The notes under the pieces: model-generated | Seen by the model: the letters and a program-made list of their open reading frames with translations, nothing else | Database searches by the model: none | Told to the model about the DNA's origin: nothing | Part shown: positions 33,344 through 43,068 of the stretch, piece by piece | Layout: each line of letters opens with the position of its first letter | Position numbering within the stretch: position 1 is the first letter of the stretch | Program-made: the position numbers and the translations under genes | NCBI GenBank assembly: GCA_018654605.1 | Contig: JABILG010000005.1 | Span: 1 to 59,851 of the forward strand | Reading direction: 5' to 3' | DNA length: 59,851 nucleotides | Source of the DNA: a bacterium | GTDB lineage: Bacteria > Desulfobacterota_D > UBA1144

Positions 33344-34005
33344 TGAAGAAAATATTAGTGCTTTTATTATCTGTCGTTGTTCTATTTCTTTATTTCCCAA
33401 TCTTTTGTTTTGTAAAAGAAATAACAGTTGAAGGGAATGCTATCGTATCCGTAGATGAAATAAAAAAAACTTCTGAGCTAAGTGGAAAATTGCTTGCATT
33501 TCATAATAAAGAATCTTCTAGAGATAGAATCTTAAATATTAAGTTAATCAACAAAGTTTCATTCAAACAACTTTCACTAACAGAAGTTAAGATAATAGTT
33601 GAGGAAAAAAGAATTTTAATGTTTGCCAACGTAGGTAACATTTCAGGATATGTTGATGAAGATTCAAATTTAATAAGGAACATAGGGGAATATCTAACTA
33701 TAAGCTATCCAATACTTTCCGTAAAATCAGAAACGAATATCAAGGAGGGTGTTTCTTTGTTCAAGCTACTAATAGAGGATCAAATTTTAAGACCTGATGA
33801 TATTTCGGAAATTTTATTGGATGAAATCATAGGTGCTACAGTATTCATGTCAGATGGCACAGAGATATATTTAGGTAAAGGGAAAATTAGGAAAAAAATA
33901 AGTAATTTAACGTTAATATTAGAAGATGGAAAAAGAAAAGAAATGAAGGAATCATATATTGATATAAGTAATATTAAGAAGGGTGTTGTAAATTATAATC
34001 TTTAG
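33340..34005 (+). CDS. ftsQ: Cell division protein FtsQ
   Basis: A 221-residue bitopic protein recruiting later division proteins. A short N-terminus is followed by one membrane helix (about 4-25), then a POTRA domain (KEITVEGNAIVSVDEIKKTS near 29-48) and the FtsQ beta domain with the YLGKGKIRKKISNL segment. The cytoplasmic tail before the helix is only a few residues, shorter than in E. coli. Identification is from topology, POTRA start and gene position between murB and ftsA. Confidence 0.88.
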   Translation: MMKKILVLLLSVVVLFLYFPIFCFVKEITVEGNAIVSVDEIKKTSELSGKLLAFHNKESSRDRILNIKLINKVSFKQLSLTEVKIIVEEKRILMFANVGNISGYVDEDSNLIRNIGEYLTISYPILSVKSETNIKEGVSLFKLLIEDQILRPDDISEILLDEIIGATVFMSDGTEIYLGKGKIRKKISNLTLILEDGKRKEMKESYIDISNIKKGVVNYNL

Positions 34006-34021
34006 GATTATAATGGCATAA

Positions 34022-35257
34022 ATGGCAGATAGTAATGTAATTGTTGGACTTGATATTGGAACAACAAAAATCTTATGTTTAGTAGCTGAAGTCAGAGCCC
34101 CTGGCGATGTAGAAATTATTGGAGTTAGCTCTTACCCTTCTAAAGGTTTACAAAGAGGGATAGTGCTTAATATTGACGCTACAGTTGATTCAATCAGACA
34201 GGCTATTGAAGACGCTGAGAAAATGGCAGGCACAGAAATCACAAGTGTGATTGTAGGAATTGCTGGTGGTCACATCAGAAGTCTTAATGGTCACGGGATG
34301 ATAACACTTAGAAATAGAGAAGTTACAAAGAGAGACCTAGACAGAGTTATTGAATCGGCAACAGCGGGCGCACAACCAGCAGATAGAGAAGTTATACACG
34401 TAATGCCTCAAGAATTCATAGTTGATGGTGAAAGAAAAATCAAAGATCCTGTTGGGCTTTACGGTGTGAAGCTAGAAGCTAAAATCCACATGGTTACCGC
34501 TCAAGTTACACAAGCTAAAAATCTTGTAAAATGTGTTCATAATTCTGGTGTTGATGTTCAGTCTTTAGTTCTTGAACAAATTGCATCAAGTGAAGCAGTT
34601 TTGACTCCTGACGAAAGAGATGTTGGTGTTGTTCTTCTAGATTGTGGTGGAGGTACAACAGATATAGCCGTCTTCTCAGATGGAGCCATTAAATATACTA
34701 GCAATATAACTATTGGGGGAGACTTCTTAGATAACGATATCTCATTTGGTTTAGGTGCCTCTAAGCAAGTCGCAAAAGAAATTAAAGAAAGATATGGAAT
34801 TGCTTCTGCTGATCTTGTTGATGGTGATGATGAAATTAAAATTGATAAAATTGCTGGCACAGGTAGGAAAAAAATTAGTCAGATGGAGCTTGCCAATATT
34901 GTTGAACCAAGACTTGAAGAAATTTTTACAATGGCAAGAAGAGAAATAATGAGGTCTGGTTATCATGACATGTTGCCAGCAGGTTGTGTCATTACTGGGG
35001 GGTCAATGGCCATCAAGGGTGCAGATTATTTAGCTCAAAAAATACTCAACATGCCTGTCAGATTAGGAGTTCCGAATCAAATTACAGGCCTAGAAGAGCT
35101 TGTTTCAAAGCCAGAATGCGCTACTGGGGTGGGTCTGTTAATCTGGGGATCAAACAATCAGGAAGCTGCTAAAAGCTCTAAAATCAGAATTCGTGAGGCT
35201 CAAGTGTTTAAAAAAGTCTTCAGTTCAATGAAAACATGGTTTGCTGATCTTTTCTAA
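34022..35257 (+). CDS. ftsA: Cell division protein FtsA
   Basis: A 411-residue actin-fold protein anchoring FtsZ to the membrane. Phosphate 1 motif VGLDIGTTKILCLVAEV at about 8-24; a SHS2 (1C) domain region around 85-165; phosphate 2 LLDCGGGTTDIAVFSDG near 205-221; adenosine motif VITGGSMAIKG near 324-334. The C-terminus FKKVFSSMKTWFADLF is the amphipathic membrane-targeting helix. It starts 16 bases after ftsQ. Confidence 0.96.
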   Translation: MADSNVIVGLDIGTTKILCLVAEVRAPGDVEIIGVSSYPSKGLQRGIVLNIDATVDSIRQAIEDAEKMAGTEITSVIVGIAGGHIRSLNGHGMITLRNREVTKRDLDRVIESATAGAQPADREVIHVMPQEFIVDGERKIKDPVGLYGVKLEAKIHMVTAQVTQAKNLVKCVHNSGVDVQSLVLEQIASSEAVLTPDERDVGVVLLDCGGGTTDIAVFSDGAIKYTSNITIGGDFLDNDISFGLGASKQVAKEIKERYGIASADLVDGDDEIKIDKIAGTGRKKISQMELANIVEPRLEEIFTMARREIMRSGYHDMLPAGCVITGGSMAIKGADYLAQKILNMPVRLGVPNQITGLEELVSKPECATGVGLLIWGSNNQEAAKSSKIRIREAQVFKKVFSSMKTWFADLF

Positions 35258-35283
35258 ATAGTGCTTTTTCTATTATTTTATTA

Positions 35284-35302
35284 TATAATACTAAATATAG
35301 TA
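35284..35302 (+). promoter_or_regulatory. ftsA-ftsZ spacer: possible extra ftsZ promoter and small hairpin
   Basis: The 94-base spacer (35258-35351) holds a perfect TATAAT (35284-35289) and a small hairpin TACTA-AATA-TAGTA (35289-35302), but no convincing -35. It may give ftsZ extra transcription, as in many bacteria. The ftsZ ATG has a good AGGGAG site. Confidence 0.3.
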
Positions 35303-35351
35303 GTTATTTTTAATTGATACACTACATATTGTAACTAGTAAGGGAGTCGAT

Positions 35352-36551
35352 ATGCCAACTTTTGAATTTTCCGGTGAAATTGCAGGGGCGCCTAAAGAAG
35401 ATCTTTTTGATAATTTAGGAGCAAAAATTAAAGTTATAGGGGTTGGTGGTGCAGGTGGAAATGCCGTCAACAGTATGATTAATGATAAAATCGAAGGGGT
35501 TGAGTTTATTGCAGTCAACTCAGATTTTCAAGATTTACAGAAGTCACAAGCAAAACGAGTAATTCAAATAGGAAAAAATATAGCAAAAGGTCTAGGTGTA
35601 GGTGGTAACCCAGAACTTGGAAATGAGTGTGCCAAGGCAGATCAAAACGAAATAACAGAAGCTTTACAGGGTTCTGATATGGTTTTTATAACTGCAGGAA
35701 TGGGTGGAGGAACAGGCACAGGAGCATCTCCTGTTGTAGCCAAACTAGCAAGGGATGCCGGGGCACTAACTGTAGCAATAGTAACAAAGCCCTTCACGTT
35801 TGAAGCAAATAGAAGAATATCTCAGGCTGATTTTGGCATTCAAGAACTTGCCAAAGAAGTTGATTCCTTAATAGTTATTCCTAATGACAAATTAAATGAA
35901 GTGCAACAGATTTCAGGAATCTTAGATTCTTTTAGAGCAGCTGACGATGTCTTAACGAATGCTGTAAGAGGTATTGCTGATATTATTGTAGGCTCTGGAT
36001 TTATTAACGTTGACTTTGCTGACGTTAAAAAAATTATGAAAGAAAGCGGTGGAAAGGCGTTGATGGGTACAGGTGAAGGCGAAGGGACTTCGAGAGCTAT
36101 AGAGGCTGCAGAAAATGCAATAACAAGTCCATTGCTCGAAGATATCTCGATTGAAGGTGCTACGGGAATACTTATCAATGTTTCAGCGTCCAGCAACTTT
36201 ACGATTGACGAACTCAACGAAGCGTGCAGTCATATAAAATCTAAAGCTAATCCAAGCGTAGAATTAATTTTTGGTCTTGTCGTGAATGAAGTTTTAGGGG
36301 ATAAAGTCAAAATAACAGTTATAGCCACCGGCATTGATGGAAACTCAAGACCCAATGATATCACTGCCCCAATAGTTGAAGAAGCTGAGAACAAAGATCA
36401 AATTAGTTTAAACCTTGATGATCAAATTGCTGATATTCCAAATAATGAAGTAGATGAGGATTTAGTGCCTGATAAAGTTGATGAATTGCACCCATTAGGA
36501 GACGATGAACACTTTGAAATTCCTGCTTTTATTAGAAAGCCTAAGAAGTAA
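35352..36551 (+). CDS. ftsZ: Cell division GTPase FtsZ
   Basis: A 399-residue tubulin homologue forming the Z ring. The N-terminal extension MPTFEFSGEIAGAPKEDLFDNLGA is a little longer than usual. GTP motifs: GVGGAGGNAVNSM near 33-45, the tubulin signature GMGGGTGTGASPVVA near 117-131, and T7-loop NVDFADVKKIM near 220-230. A short acidic linker (about 335-385) leads to the conserved C-terminal peptide FEIPAFIRKPKK that binds FtsA. Last gene of the cluster; its stop is three bases from convergent rsfS. Confidence 0.97.
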   Translation: MPTFEFSGEIAGAPKEDLFDNLGAKIKVIGVGGAGGNAVNSMINDKIEGVEFIAVNSDFQDLQKSQAKRVIQIGKNIAKGLGVGGNPELGNECAKADQNEITEALQGSDMVFITAGMGGGTGTGASPVVAKLARDAGALTVAIVTKPFTFEANRRISQADFGIQELAKEVDSLIVIPNDKLNEVQQISGILDSFRAADDVLTNAVRGIADIIVGSGFINVDFADVKKIMKESGGKALMGTGEGEGTSRAIEAAENAITSPLLEDISIEGATGILINVSASSNFTIDELNEACSHIKSKANPSVELIFGLVVNEVLGDKVKITVIATGIDGNSRPNDITAPIVEEAENKDQISLNLDDQIADIPNNEVDEDLVPDKVDELHPLGDDEHFEIPAFIRKPKK

Positions 36552-36575
36552 AGTTTAAATCCCTGAAACTTTTTT
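36551..36575 (+). terminator. Possible terminator after ftsZ
   Basis: AAGTTT (36551-36556), a nine-base loop and AAACTT (36566-36571) followed by a T-run to 36575 form a weak, AT-rich stem-loop right after the ftsZ stop. It lies inside the 3' end of convergent rsfS, so it can only act on ftsZ. Confidence 0.35.
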
Positions 36576-36896
36576 AGCCTCATACCATAAAGATTCTAAA
36601 TCGTATTTTTCTCTTGTCTCGGTATGAAAAATATGTACTATTAAATCGCCTATATCAATAACAATCCAACGGTTATCTGTAAGTCCATCAATTTTTACCT
36701 TTAATTTAAATTTCTTCTTTACCTCTCTAACTAGATTCTCAGCTAACGACTTAACCGCCCGCTCAGAATTAGCACTAGCAATAATAAAATAGTCTGCAAT
36801 AGAGGACAATGATTGAATGTCTAACACTAAAACATCTTCTCCTTTTTTATTATCTAAAGAAGAGCATATATATTTTATAAGATCTTTTGTATCCAC
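36555..36896 (-). CDS. rsfS: Ribosome silencing factor RsfS
   Basis: A 113-residue protein of the RsfS/Iojap family that binds uL14 and blocks subunit joining in starvation. Family pattern: KGEDVLVLDIQSLSSIADYFIIASANSERAV at about 18-48, GLTDNRWIVIDIGDLIVHIFHTETREKYDLESLW near 70-103. It follows nadD directly (end of nadD and start of rsfS abut), the common nadD-rsfS pairing. Confidence 0.95.
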   Translation of the reverse strand: MDTKDLIKYICSSLDNKKGEDVLVLDIQSLSSIADYFIIASANSERAVKSLAENLVREVKKKFKLKVKIDGLTDNRWIVIDIGDLIVHIFHTETREKYDLESLWYEAKKVSGI

Positions 36897-37543
36897 TACC
36901 TATATAGTCCTTTTTCTAAAATAAAATCCAATACCTTTGGCGCAAGAAATCTTCTAACCTCACCTACTTCACCTAAAGATAACATCTTCTGAATTACAGA
37001 TGAAGATATATCAAACTTCTTAATTAAATCATAAAAAATCAACTCTTTATTATTAATTGACTTAAAGACATGGGTCCTATTTCTGCTATCAACCTTAGTA
37101 TAGCAGAGATTTTTATCTGTAAAATCTTCTAAGTCTATGTTGTAAGTATCTCTAATAGCTATTATCAGATTGATTTGATCTTTTATTTCTTCTGAGTTCT
37201 TCCAATTAGAAAACTGTAGGAACTGATCGCTACCAAGTATTAAATATAATTCATTACTAGTATTTTCATTAATAAGTGTTCTTAAAGTTTTATATGTAGC
37301 ATGGTCTTTATTAGAATTAGATTCCAAACTGCTTATCTCATAATTCCAATTCTTCCCGATTGCTAAGTTAATCATTTCTGAGATCAAATCAAAGCTTACT
37401 GTTTTATATTCCTTATAGTAAGGGTTCATATTTGGAATAAATAATACTTTTTCCAAGTTAAATCTAATTAACACTTCTTCTATTAATGACAAATGTCCAA
37501 TATGAATTGGATTAAAACAACCACCAAAAACACCTATCTTCAT
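36896..37543 (-). CDS. nadD: Nicotinate-nucleotide adenylyltransferase
   Basis: A 215-residue Rossmann-type enzyme that makes deamido-NAD from nicotinate mononucleotide and ATP. The nucleotidyltransferase signature GGCFNPIHIGH at 8-18 (usually GGxFDPxHxGH) and the C-terminal SSSVIQKML motif (the ISSTxIR counterpart) near 183-191 are present. LYLILGSDQFLQFSNWKN near 98-115 is the typical substrate segment. Overlaps ribD by four bases. The FNP in place of FDP is common in this family. Confidence 0.93.
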   Translation of the reverse strand: MKIGVFGGCFNPIHIGHLSLIEEVLIRFNLEKVLFIPNMNPYYKEYKTVSFDLISEMINLAIGKNWNYEISSLESNSNKDHATYKTLRTLINENTSNELYLILGSDQFLQFSNWKNSEEIKDQINLIIAIRDTYNIDLEDFTDKNLCYTKVDSRNRTHVFKSINNKELIFYDLIKKFDISSSVIQKMLSLGEVGEVRRFLAPKVLDFILEKGLYR

Positions 37544-38616
37544 GATTCAAAGACCATCATGGTTGAATTTCCAATTTTTTTAATTTTGGTGATATTTTTT
37601 TTTAATTTATATTGCCTATCTAAGTTATGTCCAATATTTAGCCCTGAGTTTCCCATAAAAATAGATGAGTAATATAGAATAAGTTGGTCACCTACGTTAG
37701 ATTTTAGGAAGGAAGAAAAAATTGACCCTCCCCCTTCTACAAGAACAGTTTGCACATTGTTCTTTACAAGACTTTTTAAAACCGTTTTAGGTTCAAGATT
37801 CTTTAATTTAATAATTGTACACCCAAGATTTCTGAGCTTGATAGATTTATTACTATTCTCACTTAGTTTCGTGAATATTATAGGATTATTCTTAAGCTTT
37901 ATTATTTTGCTATCCAATGGGGTTCTTAATGAAGAATCTAAGACTATAGGCCTTGGTTGCCATAAGTTTTTATCTCCTGTTCCTCTATAAGTAAGTTGAG
38001 GATTGTCAGCTATTATAGTTTCAACGCCAACTAATATTGAATCATAATTTGCACGAAGATTATTTGAGTCCTTTAATTGTTTAAGGTCGCCAATTGAACT
38101 TGAACAAGATTTCTTATTAAATATCATACCGTCCAAAGTCATACAGATTTTTAAAGTTACATAGGGGAGTTTTTTTTGTGTTATCTTTAGGAATCCTCGA
38201 TTAAGTTGATCATTATTCTTCTGACTATCAACAAAGACTGTTTTAATATTACTACTTTTAAGCTTTTTTATCCCCCTACCCTGGACTTGAGGGTTCATAT
38301 CTATGGAACCATAATAAACCTTCTTGATACCTTTGTTTATTATAATATTTGTACATGGCGGAGTCTTCTTTTTCCTATGGCAACATGGTTCCAACGTAGT
38401 TACCAAAGTAGCGCCCTTTACACTTATCCCTTTCAATTCAGCATCATTTATTGCATTTACTTCTGCATGTGGTCCACCATATTTCTGATGGAACCCTTTT
38501 CCAATAATCTTGTCAGATTTTAAAAGTATTGCTCCAACCATTGGATTCAAGCCTGTTAAACCTCTCCCCTTTCTTGCAAGAATAAATGCCTTCTTCATTA
38601 AATCTTTTTCTTTCAT
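37540..38616 (-). CDS. ribD: Bifunctional riboflavin biosynthesis deaminase/reductase RibD
   Basis: A 358-residue two-domain enzyme carrying out the second and third steps of riboflavin synthesis. The N-terminal cytidine-deaminase-like domain has the zinc site His50-Ala-Glu52 and Cys79/Cys88 (LEPCCHRKKKTPPC). The C-terminal DHFR-like reductase domain starts near 150 with PYVTLKICMTLDGMI, then SILVGVETIIADNPQLTYRG near 192-211 and VLVEGGGSIFSSFL near 294-307. Complete and typical in length. Follows ftsY by five bases; nadD begins within its last codons, linking flavin and NAD cofactor genes. Confidence 0.95.
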   Translation of the reverse strand: MKEKDLMKKAFILARKGRGLTGLNPMVGAILLKSDKIIGKGFHQKYGGPHAEVNAINDAELKGISVKGATLVTTLEPCCHRKKKTPPCTNIIINKGIKKVYYGSIDMNPQVQGRGIKKLKSSNIKTVFVDSQKNNDQLNRGFLKITQKKLPYVTLKICMTLDGMIFNKKSCSSSIGDLKQLKDSNNLRANYDSILVGVETIIADNPQLTYRGTGDKNLWQPRPIVLDSSLRTPLDSKIIKLKNNPIIFTKLSENSNKSIKLRNLGCTIIKLKNLEPKTVLKSLVKNNVQTVLVEGGGSIFSSFLKSNVGDQLILYYSSIFMGNSGLNIGHNLDRQYKLKKNITKIKKIGNSTMMVFES

Positions 38617-38621
38617 ATAAA

Positions 38622-39557
38622 TTAATCCAACCCTAAAAGTGCTTTAGAAAAACCTTCCGAATCAAATGGCATCAAATCTTCAACCCTCTCACCAACGCCA
38701 ATCATTTTTATTGGCAGATTATAATCATACGAGGCTGATATTGCGAAGCCTGCTTTTGATGTACTGTCCAGCTTGGTAATAATTATCCCGGTAATATCAA
38801 TATTTGATTTAAACTTTTCTATTTGAGATAAAGCATTCTGCCCTGAAGTTCCGTCCAGAACCAAAAGATTTTCAGATAAAGTTACATCACCTTGTTTTTC
38901 TATTACTTTTTGAATCTTTGATAACTCATTCATAAGGTCCTCATTGTTTCCTAACCTACCTGCAGTATCTACTATCACAACTTCAGAACCTATACTTTTT
39001 GCCTTAGCTATAGATGAAAAAACTACACTTCCTGGATCTTTCTCATCGCTAGAATAAAAATCAACATTAACCCTTTTAGACCAAACTTCTAGCTGCTCTA
39101 TTGCAGCAGCACGAAAAGTATCTCCCGCGACTATCATCACCTTCTTTTCTTCAGATATAATACTAGCAAGCTTACCGATAGTAGTAGTCTTTCCGCTACC
39201 ATTTACTCCGCTTACCATAATTACTGAAATATCTTTTGAGTTAATATTGATTTCTGAATCATCCATTGTAAGCATCAGTTGAATTTCTTTCTGAAGAAGA
39301 CCAAGGTAGAGCTCTTTATTAACCTCTTTCTCGGTCTCATAACCTTTCATTTTATTCTTAAAGTTTGAGATTATTCTTTCCGAAGAATTATAACTTACGT
39401 CAGCAAGTATCAAGGACTCTCTCAGATCGTCTAACACTTTATCATCAATTTTAATCTTTGCCTTGAAAACTTGTACAATCGAAGATGTGAGAGTATCACT
39501 TGTTTTAGATAATTTTTCTTTAACCGACTTAAAAAAAGCCTTAGTTTTTTCAAACAT
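38622..39557 (-). CDS. ftsY: Signal recognition particle receptor FtsY
   Basis: A 311-residue GTPase that docks SRP-ribosome complexes at the membrane. Only the NG domain is present, with no acidic A domain, plus a short basic N-terminal amphipathic segment (KTKAFFKSVKEKLSKTSD) that may contact the membrane. GTP motifs: GVNGSGKTTTIGKLA near 115-129, GDTFRAAAIEQL near 144-155, VDTAGRLGNNEDLM near 196-209, ITKLDSTSKAGFA near 258-270. No Shine-Dalgarno site precedes the ATG; a TTGATA/CAGAAT pair with a 16-base spacer ends eight bases before it, so this too may be leaderless. Divergent from dnaE. Confidence 0.95.
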   Translation of the reverse strand: MFEKTKAFFKSVKEKLSKTSDTLTSSIVQVFKAKIKIDDKVLDDLRESLILADVSYNSSERIISNFKNKMKGYETEKEVNKELYLGLLQKEIQLMLTMDDSEININSKDISVIMVSGVNGSGKTTTIGKLASIISEEKKVMIVAGDTFRAAAIEQLEVWSKRVNVDFYSSDEKDPGSVVFSSIAKAKSIGSEVVIVDTAGRLGNNEDLMNELSKIQKVIEKQGDVTLSENLLVLDGTSGQNALSQIEKFKSNIDITGIIITKLDSTSKAGFAISASYDYNLPIKMIGVGERVEDLMPFDSEGFSKALLGLD

Positions 39558-39651
39558 ATAATTTTATTCTGTACCAAATAAAATAATTATCAATTATATA
39601 ACAACTTTATGTCCAAATATTATTTAATTGTTTATAATTATTTACAACCTA

Positions 39652-42600
39652 ATGAAAAACGATTTTGTACACTTACACCTCCATTCTCAATATTCATTGC
39701 TTGACGGAGCAATTAAGTTTGATGAATTGTTTGAAGAAGTTTCCAAGCAAGGAATGTCTGCAGTAGCACTTACAGACCATGGGAACCTCTTCGGTGCGTA
39801 TGACTTTTATAAACTAGGAAAGAAAAACAATGTTAAGCCTATTATTGGATGTGAAGTATATATCACCAAAGATAGAACAAAAAAGACTCCTGAAAATAAC
39901 AAAACTCATCATTTAACTGTTTTATGTATGAACCTTAAGGGATACGAGAATCTTTGCTCATTAGTCTCAATGGGTCACCTTGAAGGCTTTTATAGAAAAC
40001 CAAGAATCGATCGTGAACTTCTATTCGAAAAAAGCGAGGGCTTAATAGTTTTAAGTGGGTGTTTAAATAGTGAGGTTTGTCACAATATTCTTAAAGGAAA
40101 AAAAGATGAGGCTCTTAAAATAGCTAGCGAGTATAAGAATGTCTTGGGTGACAGATATTTTCTTGAGATACAAGGAACTTTACTAAAAGAACAGATAAGA
40201 GTTAATTCAACTTTAAGAGATATCGCTAAAAAGCTAAGTATACCTGTTGTTGCTACTAATGATTGTCATTACCTTACAAAAGATTGCTTCGATTCACATG
40301 ATGCTTTACTTTGCATACAAACCAACTCTTTAGTTAAAGAAGAGAAAAGATTTAGATTTAGCGGAAATGAATTCTACCTCAAGTCTAGAGATGAAATGAT
40401 GCTAGCTGTTGATAATTACGAAGAATCGCTTGAGAACTCTTTGCTAATTGCAGAAAGGTGTAACCTAGAATTTAATCAAAGCGATTACAGGTTGCCTAAA
40501 ATTGATAACGGTAAAATCTTATCCAATGAAAACTTTGAATTTTTAATTGAAGAATCTTTGGACAAGAAAGCTATAGAAGGTCTTGTACCTAATTCGGAGA
40601 TTAACGAATACAAAAAAAGAATAAAACATGAAATGAATATTATTAAGAATATGGGCTTTGAGGGCTACTTTCTTGTCGTGTCAGATTTTATTAAATTTGC
40701 AAAGTCATCGAATATCCCTGTAGGTCCTGGAAGAGGAAGTGCGGCAGGAAGTTTAATTGCCTATCTTTTAGATATAACAGAAGTTGATCCCATACGACAT
40801 GGTTTAATATTCGAAAGATTCCTCAATCCTGAAAGAATATCAATGCCTGATATTGATATAGATTTTTGTGGTGAAGGAAGAGATGAAGTAATTAAATATG
40901 TAACAAAAAAGTATGGCCAAGATAAAGTTGCACAAATAGGTACTTTCGGAACCATGTCATCAAAGGCAGTGATTAAGGATGTGGGTAGAGTCTTGGGATT
41001 CAATTTTGGTGATGTAAACAAAATTACAAACCTAATACCTTCTTTTCGCGGTAAAGTCTATAGTCTTGATGAATGCTATAAAAAAATCAAAGAATTTAAA
41101 ACCCTTATAAACTCAACGCCACAATTTGCGGAGCTATATAAATTAGGAGTTAAACTCGAAAACTCTGTAAGACATTCTTCTACTCATGCAGCTGGTGTAG
41201 TAATTTCAGATGAATCTTTAGATAAAATGATTCCATTATATAAGGGTTCGCGCGGTGAGACAGTAACCCAATACGATATGAATGCAGTTGAAGACTTAGG
41301 TTTCGTTAAATTTGATTTTTTAGGTCTAAAAACTCTGACAGTAATTAAGAAAAGTAAAGAATTTATTAGGAAAAAATCAATAGATATTGATGAAAAATTA
41401 AAAAGGGCGGACTTAAATGATAAAAAGGTTTTTGATTTACTCTCAACAGGATTAACGCGAGGAATATTCCAGATTGAATCCAGTGGAATGAAAGACGTTC
41501 TGCAGAATCTAAAAGCCGACAAGTTTGATGATCTTGTAGCACTCTTGGCACTTTATAGACCAGGACCTTTAGACAGTGGGATGGTGGATGACTATATTTT
41601 AAGGAAAAATGGAAAAAGAAATGTTAATTATCCAACACCTGAACTAAAGGAAATTCTTAAGGAAACTCATGGTCTTTTTGTTTATCAAGAACAAATTATG
41701 CAAACTGCCTCTATTTTAGCTAATTTTTCACTTGGCGATGCTGACTTGCTAAGAAGAGCGATGGGTAAAAAGAAAGCGTCGGAGATGCTAGCGCAAAAAC
41801 AAAAATTTATGGATGGCACTGAAAAAAATAAAATTCCTGAGAAGATTGCCCTGGATATCTTTGATACAATGGAAAAATTTGCAGAGTACTCGTTTAACAA
41901 AAGCCATAGTACTGCATATGCTTACATAACTTTCCAAACCGCTTTTCTCAAAACGTACTTCCCATGTGAATTTATGTCTTCATTAATGTCATCAGAAATA
42001 AACTTGTCAGAAAAGATAGTTTCGAATATAAGGGAATGTAAAGAAATGGGCATAGAAGTCCTACCACCAAATATTAATGAAAGTGGCTCGGGGTTTACGC
42101 CATTAAAAGAATCAATTCGCTTTGGACTTAATGCTATTAAAAATATTGGGACAAATATTGTAAATAATATCATTGAGATTAGAAATGAACTAGGTGGTTT
42201 TACTAATTTGTTTCAATTCTTATCATTAATGGATTCTAGAAAAATGAACAAGAAATCTTTAGAAAGCTTAATAATGTCAGGAGCTCTTGATTGCTTTAAT
42301 CATACAAGATCAACATTATTCGACAACCTTGATCTTCTTCTTAGCTATGTTGGTCAGAGGAGCAAATCTAATGACACAAACCAGGAGGCACTGTTCTCTT
42401 TGGAGGAAACAATTACAGAACCTAATCTTGTAATCAAAGATGAATGGTCCGACTTTGATATTAGTAAAAACGAAATTGAGACATTAGGCTACTCTATTAA
42501 GCTGAAACCATTGGATATTGTAAAAGATAAGCTGTCAAAAATCTCTTATCAAACTATTGATAAGATTAAAAGTTGTCAAAATAAGAAGATTGTTACAGTA

Positions 42601-43068
42601 GCGGCATTTATAACTTCAATAGAAATCAAAACATCTAAAAGAAATTCCAGCAAATATGCCCTGATAAACCTGGAGGATTCAACCAATATTATTGAAGCTA
42701 TAATTTTTAGTGGTGAGCTTGAGAGACATGAATCTAAACTACAGGTTGGAGCACCTATACTTATAACTGGTTCAGTTGAACGAGAGGAAGAAAGCTTCAA
42801 ATTAATTATTAATTCATATAATGAAGTAGACTCGATAAGATTAATATCAGACATTTTAATTCCAGTAACAATCAAGCTCCAAAAAGACCTTAACAACAAA
42901 GAAACAGAGGAGCTTAAGAATCTTTTCGCTAGATTTCCGGGAAACAGTCCTATCGAGATTTTTTATACATACAATGGTCTGAAAGCTAACATATCTATAA
43001 ATGGAATTACTGTTGACAACTCTAAAGAATTCCAAGAGGCTCTTTTAGAGACTATTGGCCCCACTTAA
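39652..43068 (+). CDS. dnaE: DNA polymerase III alpha subunit
   Basis: A 1138-residue replicative polymerase. The N-terminal PHP domain begins FVHLHLHSQYSLLDGAIK and includes VALTDHGNLFGAYDF. The C-family polymerase core has GPGRGSAAGSLIAYLL near 355-370 and the catalytic PDIDIDFCGEGRDEVI near 395-410, then the QYDMNAVEDLGFVKFDFLGLKTL and FNKSHSTAYAYITFQTAFLKTYFP motifs. The C-terminal OB fold (TVAAFITSIEIKTSKR) and tail domain complete a DnaE1-type protein without a proofreading exonuclease. The frame is open from a TTG at 39628, but ATG 39652 fits the family start MKNDFVHLHLHS. There is no clear ribosome site; TATAAT lies 13 bases before the ATG. The 3' end overlaps a convergent small gene by four bases. 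Confidence 0.96.
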   Translation: MKNDFVHLHLHSQYSLLDGAIKFDELFEEVSKQGMSAVALTDHGNLFGAYDFYKLGKKNNVKPIIGCEVYITKDRTKKTPENNKTHHLTVLCMNLKGYENLCSLVSMGHLEGFYRKPRIDRELLFEKSEGLIVLSGCLNSEVCHNILKGKKDEALKIASEYKNVLGDRYFLEIQGTLLKEQIRVNSTLRDIAKKLSIPVVATNDCHYLTKDCFDSHDALLCIQTNSLVKEEKRFRFSGNEFYLKSRDEMMLAVDNYEESLENSLLIAERCNLEFNQSDYRLPKIDNGKILSNENFEFLIEESLDKKAIEGLVPNSEINEYKKRIKHEMNIIKNMGFEGYFLVVSDFIKFAKSSNIPVGPGRGSAAGSLIAYLLDITEVDPIRHGLIFERFLNPERISMPDIDIDFCGEGRDEVIKYVTKKYGQDKVAQIGTFGTMSSKAVIKDVGRVLGFNFGDVNKITNLIPSFRGKVYSLDECYKKIKEFKTLINSTPQFAELYKLGVKLENSVRHSSTHAAGVVISDESLDKMIPLYKGSRGETVTQYDMNAVEDLGFVKFDFLGLKTLTVIKKSKEFIRKKSIDIDEKLKRADLNDKKVFDLLSTGLTRGIFQIESSGMKDVLQNLKADKFDDLVALLALYRPGPLDSGMVDDYILRKNGKRNVNYPTPELKEILKETHGLFVYQEQIMQTASILANFSLGDADLLRRAMGKKKASEMLAQKQKFMDGTEKNKIPEKIALDIFDTMEKFAEYSFNKSHSTAYAYITFQTAFLKTYFPCEFMSSLMSSEINLSEKIVSNIRECKEMGIEVLPPNINESGSGFTPLKESIRFGLNAIKNIGTNIVNNIIEIRNELGGFTNLFQFLSLMDSRKMNKKSLESLIMSGALDCFNHTRSTLFDNLDLLLSYVGQRSKSNDTNQEALFSLEETITEPNLVIKDEWSDFDISKNEIETLGYSIKLKPLDIVKDKLSKISYQTIDKIKSCQNKKIVTVAAFITSIEIKTSKRNSSKYALINLEDSTNIIEAIIFSGELERHESKLQVGAPILITGSVEREEESFKLIINSYNEVDSIRLISDILIPVTIKLQKDLNNKETEELKNLFARFPGNSPIEIFYTYNGLKANISINGITVDNSKEFQEALLETIGPT

